A stretch of 64,000 nucleotides of DNA from positions 1-64,000 of the forward strand of contig NZ_LAQL01000008.1 in assembly GCF_001026905.1 (NCBI RefSeq). Reading direction: 5' to 3'. Each line of letters starts with the position of its first letter. Position 1 is the stretch's first letter. Under the pieces are notes generated by a model, which saw only the letters and a list, made by a program, of their open reading frames with translations, searched no databases and was not told the DNA's origin. The translations under genes and the position numbers were made by a program. Below, piece after piece: positions 17,895 through 25,707 of the stretch. Origin of the DNA: Kiloniella spongiae. GTDB lineage: Bacteria > Pseudomonadota > Alphaproteobacteria > Kiloniellales > Kiloniellaceae.

Positions 17895-19394
17895 TTATTT
17901 CATCGTCGGCATCATAAATTCGGCACCGCTACGAATACCAGTTGGCCAACGTGTCGTTACTGTCTTCAAACGAGTGTAGAAACGAATACCTTCTGGGCCA
18001 TGCATGGAATGATCACCAAACAGAGATCTTTTCCATCCACCAAAAGAATGGAAAGCCATCGGCACCGGAATTGGCACATTTACACCGACCATACCAATTT
18101 GGATCTTGTGCGAAAATTCACGTGCTGAATCTCCGTCGCGGGTAAAGATCGCAGTACCATTTCCGTATTCGTGATCGTTAATCAACTTAACAGCTTCATC
18201 AAAGGTGTTTACACGAACTACCGCCAATACTGGACCAAAGATTTCTTCTTTGTAGATCGTCATATCGGAAGTAACGTTATCGAACAAACATCCACCGATG
18301 AAATAACCGTTTTCAAGACCTTCCGGTTTTTTACCACGTCCATCAACAACCAGTTTAGCACCTTCATTGACACCAGCATCTACAAAGCCTGTTACCTTTG
18401 CCAGATGTTCAGCAGAGATCAAAGCGCCCATTTCAGCATCAGCAACTTCATAGTGCGCAATCTTAAGAGCCTCAACCTTTGGTGCCAACTTCTCAATCAG
18501 GGTATCCGCAGCTTCATCACCAACCGCAACGGCAACAGAAATCGCCATGCAACGTTCACCGGCAGAGCCATAAGCGGCCCCCATAAGTGCATCAACAGCT
18601 TGGTCCATGTCTGCATCCGGCATCACAACCATGTGGTTCTTTGCACCGCCCAGGGCCTGAACACGCTTCCCGTTTGCCGTACCTGTTTTATACACATATT
18701 CGGCGATCGGAGTGGATCCAACAAAACTGATGGCTTTGACACGCTCATCTTCCAACAAAGTATCAACGGCTTCCTTATCACCGTTCACAACGTTTAGAAC
18801 ACCATCAGGTAAACCAGCCTCTTTTAGAAGCTCAGCAAGACGTAACGGGCACGAGGGATCTTTTTCAGAAGGCTTCAGGATAAAGGTATTACCGCAAGCG
18901 ATTGCGATTGGGAACATCCACATAGGAACCATTGCCGGAAAGTTGAACGGTGTAATTCCCACACAGACACCAACAGGCTGGCGCGCAGAGTGACTATCAA
19001 CACCTGTACCAACATTTTCGCTGTGTTCGCCCTTTAGTAGATGTGGAATACCACAAGCAAATTCGACGACTTCCAAACCGCGGGTAATAGATCCAACAGC
19101 ATCGCTGATCACTTTACCATGCTCTGCGCTGACCATTGCCGCCAACTCATCCATGTTCTGTTCTATAAGTTCTTTGAACTTGAACATAACCCGCGCACGT
19201 CGCAAAGGCGGTGTTGCAGCCCATCCCGGTAATGCAGCTTCTGCCACGGCAATAGCGTCCCGAACTTCGTCAGCAGACGCCAGGGCCACTTCACCAGAAA
19301 CCTGCCCCAAAGCAGGATTGTGAATCCTTGCAGATCGACCGCTGTTTCCAGTAACTTTTTGCCCGTTAATAAAGTGTCCGATTTGTTGGCTCAT
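17895..19394 (-). CDS. mmsA: Methylmalonate-semialdehyde dehydrogenase (CoA-acylating)
   Basis: 499 residues. It converts methylmalonate semialdehyde or malonate semialdehyde to propionyl- or acetyl-CoA in valine, beta-alanine and inositol breakdown. Catalytic Cys282 in [11 protein letters not shown] is present. The general-base Glu of hydrolytic aldehyde dehydrogenases is absent: the sequence reads QALGGAKNH there, the mark of the CoA-acylating MmsA group. The C-terminal [24 protein letters not shown] is also typical. It diverges from a MocR regulator with a 396-bp gap. Confidence 0.94.
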   Translation of the reverse strand: MSQQIGHFINGQKVTGNSGRSARIHNPALGQVSGEVALASADEVRDAIAVAEAALPGWAATPPLRRARVMFKFKELIEQNMDELAAMVSAEHGKVISDAVGSITRGLEVVEFACGIPHLLKGEHSENVGTGVDSHSARQPVGVCVGITPFNFPAMVPMWMFPIAIACGNTFILKPSEKDPSCPLRLAELLKEAGLPDGVLNVVNGDKEAVDTLLEDERVKAISFVGSTPIAEYVYKTGTANGKRVQALGGAKNHMVVMPDADMDQAVDALMGAAYGSAGERCMAISVAVAVGDEAADTLIEKLAPKVEALKIAHYEVADAEMGALISAEHLAKVTGFVDAGVNEGAKLVVDGRGKKPEGLENGYFIGGCLFDNVTSDMTIYKEEIFGPVLAVVRVNTFDEAVKLINDHEYGNGTAIFTRDGDSAREFSHKIQIGMVGVNVPIPVPMAFHSFGGWKRSLFGDHSMHGPEGIRFYTRLKTVTTRWPTGIRSGAEFMMPTMK

Positions 19395-19714
19395 TAGCCT
19401 ACTCCCACATTGCTAGTTGTAGCGATTTTTACGCTGTAACAGGGTTTTCAAATTCATATTTGTCATTTTGAATGTTCAGCACTTCCGCTTTATGACTTCA
19501 GCAAAAATGACTTTTATTCTTCGCGAACATTTAAGAGTTTGCGTCCTCTTGTTCATATATCCAGTTTTATCTATTCTCTATATCCAGATATGTTTTCATT
19601 CCTTAAATGTTATATGCTTTCTGATGATCGTTATTATGCAAAATAAATAAAGGACAATTCTGATATTCTGTTACAACCGCAGATCAACAGCATTTATTCT
19701 ATATAAAAATTATT

Positions 19715-19730
19715 TGGAATAAATATTCCA
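19715..19730. promoter_or_regulatory. Inverted repeat TGGAATA-AA-TATTCCA upstream of the MocR gene
   Basis: Perfect 7-base arms around a 2-base spacer, 60 bases before the MocR start in the mmsA-mocR divergent gap (19395-19790). The rest of that gap is very AT-rich with no other clear element. An operator for the MocR protein or for another regulator is inferred. Confidence 0.5.
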
Positions 19731-19790
19731 TATTCGTAAAATGTCAAGTGTAAACCCCTAATTTTGAAGACGAGAAAAGGACTCCATATA

Positions 19791-21257
19791 ATGTCAGAAA
19801 GCCTTTTTATTCTGGACAAAGGAAGTACTGAGTCTCTCCAACTTCAAATCAGACGGCAATTTGTTTCTGCTATTTTAGGAGGAAGCTTGCCTGCCGGAAA
19901 CCCTGTTCCTTCCAGCCGAAAGTTGGCTGAACAGTTAAACGTCTCCAGAATTACTGTTACACAAGCTTATAATTCTTTGATCGATGATGGCTATCTGACT
20001 TCCAAAGAACGTAGCGGTATCTACGTCAGTGATCGCCTGACCCTTCCTTTGAAAGCGGACAAGCCATCCCACTCCAAAGCTCCCCCTCTATCCGATCCCG
20101 TTTTCCGACAAATGAAACATCGCCCAAGTCACCAGCAAAATATTGAAAAACCAGAAAATTGGCGTGATTACCCTTACCCCTTTGTAACAGCTCAGGTTGA
20201 TAAATCCCTTTTCCCAATAGCCGCCTGGCGAGAGTGCTCCCGGCAAGCCTTAAGCCTGAACGCGATGGCCGATTGGACAGAAGATCGCCTCGGAGTAGAT
20301 GATCCTTTTCTGATTGAGCAGATCAGAACACGATTACTGCCCACCCGTGGGATTCATGCAAGTGAAGAGGAAATTCTGGTTACAGCGGGTGCCCAAAACA
20401 GTCTCTATATTCTTTCGCGGCTATTCCTTAACAACAATACTCTTTTTGGTATGGAGAACCCCGGTTATCCGGACTTGCGTAATATTATTCAGCTGATTGG
20501 GTCACGTATTCAGTATCTCAATCTTGATCATCACGGCTTAATTCCAGATCAGCAAATTGATAACTGCAATGTCCTGGCGGTTACCCCAAGTCATCAATTT
20601 CCCACAACCGTTACAATGCCCTTACAAAGAAGGAAGGAATTACTCGAACGGGTCGAAACAAATAATACGCTAGTAATTGAAGATGATTACGAGCCTGAAT
20701 TGAATTTCGAAAGCTCCCCAACCCCTGCCCTGAAATCTTTGGATAGCACTGGACGTGTTGTATATGTCGGAAGTCTCTCCAAATCTTTCTTTCCCGGGTT
20801 ACGGCTTGGCTATCTTGTTGCCTCAAAAGAAATCATCCAAGAAGCAAGAGCCCTTGGACGCCTTATGCATCGGCATACGCCAACCAATAATCAGCGGACC
20901 ATGGCGTTGTTCCTAGCACTAGGACATCACGATGCTTTGCGTAAAAAACTAAGGCGAATTTATAAAAACAGATGGCTTGAAATGAAAAACGGGTTAGAGA
21001 CAATGGGAATAAATTTCCAGAGATCATCCGGTGGATCTAGTTTTTGGGTAGAGGGAGCCAAAAATCTGGACAGTAAAGAGCTTTTAAAAAGGGCGTTAAA
21101 GAAAGGCGTTGTTTTGGAACCGGGTACTATTTACGACTTTAACGCTATTCCCCCCAAACACTTTTTTCGTCTTGGGTACACAGCAATTGAACACACTTCT
21201 ATTGAAAACGGTTTAAAACAACTTCATTCTACTCTGAACGAGCTAAGTGAAGTTTAA
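19791..21257 (+). CDS. MocR-family transcriptional regulator (GntR-HTH + aminotransferase fold)
   Basis: 488 residues from ATG 19791 (AAAAGGA 9 bases upstream). Residues about 12-80 are a winged helix of the GntR type (LQIRRQFVSAILGGSLPAGNPVPSSRKLAEQLNVSRITVTQAYNSLI, read across two stretches), and residues about 110-485 are a fold-type I aminotransferase-like domain with the PLP lysine in YVGSLSKSFFPGLRLGY. Such proteins sense PLP or amino-compound adducts. The gene diverges from mmsA and may control it; this is inference. Its last 4 bases overlap the convergent downstream gene. Confidence 0.9.
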   Translation: MSESLFILDKGSTESLQLQIRRQFVSAILGGSLPAGNPVPSSRKLAEQLNVSRITVTQAYNSLIDDGYLTSKERSGIYVSDRLTLPLKADKPSHSKAPPLSDPVFRQMKHRPSHQQNIEKPENWRDYPYPFVTAQVDKSLFPIAAWRECSRQALSLNAMADWTEDRLGVDDPFLIEQIRTRLLPTRGIHASEEEILVTAGAQNSLYILSRLFLNNNTLFGMENPGYPDLRNIIQLIGSRIQYLNLDHHGLIPDQQIDNCNVLAVTPSHQFPTTVTMPLQRRKELLERVETNNTLVIEDDYEPELNFESSPTPALKSLDSTGRVVYVGSLSKSFFPGLRLGYLVASKEIIQEARALGRLMHRHTPTNNQRTMALFLALGHHDALRKKLRRIYKNRWLEMKNGLETMGINFQRSSGGSSFWVEGAKNLDSKELLKRALKKGVVLEPGTIYDFNAIPPKHFFRLGYTAIEHTSIENGLKQLHSTLNELSEV

Positions 21258-21706
21258 TGAAGCGTCAGTCCAACAGTCGGAACTAAATCAAACTCTTCGT
21301 CTTCAACCAATTCAGGCATCGGAATCATTCCCTCATCCTGTACTGTTTCATCAGAATGCATATAAAAAGAAAGCATACCCTGATTAAGAAATGGCGTAGG
21401 ACGATAGGCATCACCGTCAACGGGTCTCACATCAATTTCTGCAAGGCTATCACTAGCTTCATCAAGAAAAAGATCAGACATTTTTGATGAAGCAGTTTCC
21501 ATAGACCGTAATGACTGGTTTAAATCATCTGAACCAGACTGTGTCGTGTTTTCAAAAGCAACTGAATTAGCGAGCATTTCCTGCAAAGCATGAACTCCTT
21601 GCCCCGAACCAACCGGTACACTCAAAAGACCATCATTGGTCTTCACCAAACTTTCTTCTCTGAAAACTTCAGAGAAACTTTCCCCCAATTGTGCAACAGA
21701 AACCAT
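21254..21706 (-). CDS. Hypothetical acidic protein, 150 residues
   Basis: ATG 21706 is chosen because GGAGGG lies 5 bases upstream. The protein starts MVSVAQLGESFSEVF, has a Ser/Gly/Asn-rich middle and a strongly acidic C-terminus (ELVEDEEFDLVPTVGLTLH). No signal peptide, membrane segment or cysteine. No family recognised. It converges with the MocR gene, overlapping by 4 bases. Confidence 0.65.
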   Translation of the reverse strand: MVSVAQLGESFSEVFREESLVKTNDGLLSVPVGSGQGVHALQEMLANSVAFENTTQSGSDDLNQSLRSMETASSKMSDLFLDEASDSLAEIDVRPVDGDAYRPTPFLNQGMLSFYMHSDETVQDEGMIPMPELVEDEEFDLVPTVGLTLH

Positions 21707-21898
21707 AATACCCTCCAACAAGCAGGACTATTTTAGTAAATTAAATCTAAAATTTACGTTAAATATTCATTGACAAAAATTAACCATAAATTGCAGAAGA
21801 AATTATTTTGTCCTTGCAACACAATGGGTTTAAAGTTTTTTTAATCACAGTCAGTTATCCATGATTAAAAATTATTTGCTGTAAGGGAGATCCAGCTA

Positions 21899-22225
21899 AT
21901 GAGTGAATCAGTCGAAGATCGCAGGATATTTCCAAGGGCAGAGGTTATTCTAGCCGGCCGGGTTGACGGTAATCTGCGCAAAAAAGACTGTGCCGTGATG
22001 GATATCTCTTTAACAGGTGCAAAGCTTGAATTTGATAATCCAATAACGGGTGAAATAATCGAAACACTCCGCTTTTCTCAATCCGCAGCACTCAACGTTT
22101 CCGTTGCCTGGGACCACGGTACAAATGTCGGCGTTAACTTCACCGACGCCCCTCACGACATTGCCAATGTCCTTGAACCCCTTTTACCAAAAAGCTGTTT
22201 TGAGCCTTTCGATAATAAAAGTTAG
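21899..22225 (+). CDS. PilZ-domain protein
   Basis: 108 residues forming a single PilZ domain: EDRRIFPRAEVILAGRV with the RxxxR c-di-GMP motif region, then MDISLTGAKLEFDNP (the D/NxSxxG motif) and VSVAWDHGTNVGVNF. PilZ domains bind c-di-GMP and act on motility or exopolysaccharide through partner proteins. A good GGGAG site precedes the start. It is a stand-alone gene; the partner is unknown. Confidence 0.87.
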   Translation: MSESVEDRRIFPRAEVILAGRVDGNLRKKDCAVMDISLTGAKLEFDNPITGEIIETLRFSQSAALNVSVAWDHGTNVGVNFTDAPHDIANVLEPLLPKSCFEPFDNKS

Positions 22226-22263
22226 ACGTTCAAGTCTCTCAACTATTTGCTGAATGAATACAT

Positions 22264-22300
22264 AAAAAAATCCTACAAAATTACATTGCAGGATTTTTTG
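22264..22300. terminator. Terminator between PilZ gene and GlxA-type regulator
   Basis: AAAAAATCCTACAA pairs with TTGCAGGATTTTTT (one mismatch), flanked by A and T runs, suited to both converging transcripts. Confidence 0.8.
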
Positions 22301-22342
22301 TTTAAAAATAATTTGTGGCTTAAAGACCTGGTCTTCAATGAG

Positions 22343-23335
22343 CTAGGCGTCCTCTTCTTCCCCGGGAAGTCCTGGTAATCCACGCTCTTTTCTTGGTGTT
22401 CGCCCAAAAAAGTCGCGATAACATTTTGAAAAGTGAGACGCCGATACAAAACCACAAGCAAGAGCTACATCAATAACAGACATGTTTGTTTGCAATAGAA
22501 GAAGGCGTGCTTTGTTTAATCTGAGTTCCAGATAATATCGTGCAGGAGAACGGCTCAGGTATTTACGGAAGAGCCGTTCTAGCTGCCGTGTTGAAAGTCC
22601 AGCATCTTTAGCCAACTGAATGCGTGTCAGAGGCTCTTCCAGATTTTCTTCCATCAGTTTGATAACAGCCAGCAACTTTGGATGCCGCACCCCTAATCGA
22701 ACTGGCATAGACATACGCTGCTGATCATGCTCATCGCGAATACGATCATGCATAAACTGGTTCGCGACCACCCCCGCCAACTCGTGTCCGTGTTGAGCAG
22801 AAATAACATTGAGCATCATATCCAGTGACGCGGTCCCACCGGCACAGGTAAAACGATTACGGTCAATTTCGAACAATTCCGGTGTGACTTCGATTTCAGG
22901 AAAATCCTCTAGAAACCCAGCCAGATTTTCCCAATGTATCGTACAGCTGTAATCATCAAGCAACCCAGCTTTCGCCAGAATATGTGCCCCGGTACAAAGC
23001 GCACCGATATCAACCCCTTTACGTTCTATCCGACGTAACCATGAGTGAATACGCCGATCAGTAATCTTGTGCGCATCTTCCCCACTACAGATAATTGCAG
23101 CGTGAAAACTATCTAGTTCATCAAGATTAATATCAGGTGAAATTGGAATACCACAAGATGATATAACAGGTTGATCATCAACACTGACAAGATTCCAACT
23201 ATAAAGCTTTTTTCCAGCTTCTCTATTGGCAAGCCTTAATGGCTCTACAGCAGACGTAAAAGCAATAAGAGAGAATTTGGGGACCAGGAAAAAAACAATG
23301 CGCTGTGGCAATTCTTGCGGGGCTTTTCTAATCAT
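22343..23335 (-). CDS. GlxA-family transcriptional regulator (DJ-1/PfpI + AraC HTH), GbdR-like
   Basis: 330 residues from ATG 23335; the frame opens 11 codons earlier at TTG. The N-terminal DJ-1/PfpI-like domain (IVFFLVPKFSLIAFTSAVEPLRLANR; ALCTGAHILAKAGLLDDYSCTIHWE) has a Cys at the nucleophile-elbow position. The C-terminal AraC domain holds two HTH motifs (IQLAKDAGLSTRQLERLFRK; VIDVALACGFVSASHFSKCYRDFFGRTP). This architecture includes GbdR, which senses glycine betaine and dimethylglycine. It lies next to the mttB/dimethylglycine dehydrogenase pair, so control of that pair is a reasonable inference. Confidence 0.88.
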   Translation of the reverse strand: MIRKAPQELPQRIVFFLVPKFSLIAFTSAVEPLRLANREAGKKLYSWNLVSVDDQPVISSCGIPISPDINLDELDSFHAAIICSGEDAHKITDRRIHSWLRRIERKGVDIGALCTGAHILAKAGLLDDYSCTIHWENLAGFLEDFPEIEVTPELFEIDRNRFTCAGGTASLDMMLNVISAQHGHELAGVVANQFMHDRIRDEHDQQRMSMPVRLGVRHPKLLAVIKLMEENLEEPLTRIQLAKDAGLSTRQLERLFRKYLSRSPARYYLELRLNKARLLLLQTNMSVIDVALACGFVSASHFSKCYRDFFGRTPRKERGLPGLPGEEEDA

Positions 23336-23565
23336 CTCTAAACTTTCACCTGACACGCATGTTAGCAATGTGAAGATACAATCTATCAGTTAGCGCGTAT
23401 TAAGTACCATTAGGACACAGAACAACATTATTCATAACATTATTCTCTTGCACGAACCTTAAAATGTATACTCATTTCATTTTGAGCTTATTTTACTCTA
23501 TAAAATGCCAATTATCAGAAAGTTTTCAAGTAAACAAGAAGCGAATATTACTTTTACCTTTTACG

Positions 23566-23596
23566 TAAAAGAAAAGGCAGCAAAAGCCGCCTTTTC
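23566..23596 (-). terminator. Terminator of the mttB-family gene
   Basis: On the minus strand GAAAAGGC pairs with GCCTTTTC, extended by GGC/GCT, and is followed by TTTTAC. A 14-bp palindrome CTTTTACGTAAAAG (23558-23571) overlaps its end. It lies 28 bases after the stop codon of the methyltransferase gene. Confidence 0.65.
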
Positions 23597-23623
23597 ATAA
23601 CAGATAAGATCTATTCAGATTTT

Positions 23624-25192
23624 TTATGTAAAGGCATCTGGCATAGAGTCTTTTTTCTTAATGATAAACTCATTCAGAGCCTCATCAATTGATGCGTCAA
23701 GATCCGGGGCTACATATTGCTCCAAAGTCTTTTTCACAACAGCATTCGCACGTTGATAAGCATCAAGAGATCCTTCTGATTCCCACTGCTCAAAAGAATT
23801 ATTATCTGCAATGTTCGAACGGAAGAAGGCTGTTTCAAAATTAGCCTGAGTATGAGCACAACCAAGGAAGTGATTACCCGGACCAACTTCACGAAGAGCG
23901 TCCATAGCCTGGCCATTTTCGGTCATATCATAACCTTCCAACATACGCTGCATCATGCCCAGTTGGTCAGCATCCATCACCAATTTCTCGTAGGATGAAA
24001 TCAAACCACCTTCGAGCCATCCAGCGGCGTGAAGCGTAAAGTTCACCCCAGCCAATGAAGTCGGCAGGATTGTGTTTGCTGATTCGTAAGCCGCTTGTGC
24101 ATCTGGAAGCTTTGAACCGCAAAGCGACCCACCTGAACGGAAAGGAACACCAAGACGACGAGCAAGCTGTGCCATACCATAAAGAACCAATGCTGGTTCT
24201 GGGGTTCCGAAAGTCGGCGCACCTGATTGCATTGAAATAGAGCTTGCGAATGACCCCATAACAACTGGCGCACCTTTGCGAACCATTTGCGCAAAAGCAA
24301 TACCGGCCATACCTTCGGCAAGAGATTGTGCCATCACACCAGCAGCGGTTACAGGAGCCATCGCGCCCGCGAGAATGAACGGCGTGATAATACAAGCCTG
24401 CATGTGACGGGCATATACTTTCAACGCACCCAGCATCGTATCATCAAACGTCATTGGCGAGTTGGCGTTGATCAAGCTGATCATGACCGTATTGTTTTCA
24501 ACAAAATCATCGCCAAAAACCAATTTCGACATCGCAATGGAATCTTCCGCGCGTTCCGGAGCAGTTACAGAACCCATGTAAGGTTTGTCAGAGAAACGCA
24601 TGTGCGTATAGAGCATATCCAGATGACGCTTGTTCACCGGAATATCAACAGGTTCACAAACCGTACCGCCAGAATGATGAAGTGCAGGCATGGAATAGGT
24701 CAGCTTCACAAAATTCCGGAAATCCTCGATCGTTGCGTAGCGACGCCCACCATCAAGATCACGGACAAAGGGAGGACCATATACCGGCGCAAAAACAGTG
24801 TTTTTTCCACCAATAACCACCGATCTTTCCGTGTTACGGGCGTGCTGAGTAAACTCACTTGGTGCATGCGCACACCATTGACGGGCCAGACCACGAGGGA
24901 AACGAACACGTTCGCCCTGAACATCACAGCCATTGTCTTTCAGAATCTGAAGGGCTTCAGGATCATCACGGAATTCAATCCCGATTTCTTCCAGGACTGT
25001 TTCCGCATTGTATTCAATAATTTCAAGCGCTTCTTCATTCAGCGTCTCAAAATAAGGAATGTTACGTGTAATATATTTCAGTTGCTCTGAAGAACCGCCT
25101 GATCTGGCGGCACGTCGCGAAGTAGCACCACCGCCACTACGACCTCGACCGGCGCGCCCGGCGCGACCTGATCTTTTTTCTGTATCACTCAT
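23624..25192 (-). CDS. MttB-family corrinoid methyltransferase, non-pyrrolysine (glycine betaine/trimethylamine type)
   Basis: 522 residues from ATG 25192, which has GGGAGGG 7 bases upstream; an open 30-codon extension is ignored. The family transfers a methyl group from a quaternary or tertiary amine to a corrinoid protein. Motifs include YNAETVLEEIGIEFRDDPEAL, PPFVRDLDGGRRYATIEDF, and the C-terminal LREVGPGNHFLGCAHTQANFE. There is no in-frame TAG, so pyrrolysine is not used; such homologues include the glycine betaine methyltransferase MtgB. Residues 2-35 form a Gly/Ala/Arg-rich tail before the conserved start (about residue 38). Divergence from the dimethylglycine dehydrogenase gene suggests betaine as substrate, but TMA, carnitine or proline betaine cannot be excluded. 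Confidence 0.9.
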   Translation of the reverse strand: MSDTEKRSGRAGRAGRGRSGGGATSRRAARSGGSSEQLKYITRNIPYFETLNEEALEIIEYNAETVLEEIGIEFRDDPEALQILKDNGCDVQGERVRFPRGLARQWCAHAPSEFTQHARNTERSVVIGGKNTVFAPVYGPPFVRDLDGGRRYATIEDFRNFVKLTYSMPALHHSGGTVCEPVDIPVNKRHLDMLYTHMRFSDKPYMGSVTAPERAEDSIAMSKLVFGDDFVENNTVMISLINANSPMTFDDTMLGALKVYARHMQACIITPFILAGAMAPVTAAGVMAQSLAEGMAGIAFAQMVRKGAPVVMGSFASSISMQSGAPTFGTPEPALVLYGMAQLARRLGVPFRSGGSLCGSKLPDAQAAYESANTILPTSLAGVNFTLHAAGWLEGGLISSYEKLVMDADQLGMMQRMLEGYDMTENGQAMDALREVGPGNHFLGCAHTQANFETAFFRSNIADNNSFEQWESEGSLDAYQRANAVVKKTLEQYVAPDLDASIDEALNEFIIKKKDSMPDAFT

Positions 25193-25482
25193 TAATTGCC
25201 CTCCCATAGAGATCTCGAATATTCCCTTCTGACTGATCTGGCTCTGTCTAGATTGCGACAGACAAAAAACCAAATGCGGCAAGGAGGGGTAACAAGCTTA
25301 TTTCCCTAGTAAAAACCTTGAGAACAGACTGACGGTTTCGCCCAATTAAATCATACTTTTGAGAAATAACTAAACCGAGAGCCTCTATTTGAGATACCGG
25401 AACAGACGAGTCGGATTTATCGACCCTGAGACAAAGCGACTTTCTTTGTCCCAAAAGGGTCAAGATCTGTTAAAGTTAAAAG

Positions 25483-25510
25483 TGTCGTAAAATATCATTA
25501 ATGTCGTAAA
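25483..25510. promoter_or_regulatory. Paired direct repeats TGTCGTAAA in the mttB/dimethylglycine dehydrogenase gap
   Basis: TGTCGTAAA occurs at 25483-25491 and again at 25502-25510, 19 bp apart, about two helical turns. Such tandem half-sites are typical of AraC-type regulators. The 25193-25707 gap holds no gene I can support. The GlxA/AraC protein encoded at 22.3 kb is the obvious candidate binder (inference). A related GTCGTAA occurs at 50062-50068 upstream of choX. Confidence 0.5.
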
Positions 25511-25707
25511 CTGCGAGTGTGGTGACGCAAACCGATAGGACGTTCAGCAGACTGTTCCCCATCATCATGTTCAGATGTAATCGGTCGCTTTTGCGCTACA
25601 TTAAGGTAACAAAAGCACTTTGCCATATCGCAAAAAATACCGAGACATAACAAACAACTATGACCCTGTGCATAAGCACGTTAGTCGCATTAATTTGGAG
25701 TCAGGCG

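Noticed and set aside
23558-23571. 14-bp palindrome CTTTTACGTAAAAG as an operator
   Set aside because: It lies at the 3' end of the MttB-family gene, overlaps the terminator tail and is far from the start of the next gene, so a transcription-factor site is not needed to explain it.
24287-25090. 267-codon plus-strand open frame opposite the MttB-family gene
   Set aside because: Antisense shadow: the minus-strand protein is a clear family member over its full length and the plus-strand translation has a non-biological, His/Arg/Asn-rich composition.
25193-25282. 30-codon N-terminal extension of the MttB-family protein
   Set aside because: GGGAGGG lies 7 bases before the internal ATG at 25192 and the extension has no family-like sequence.
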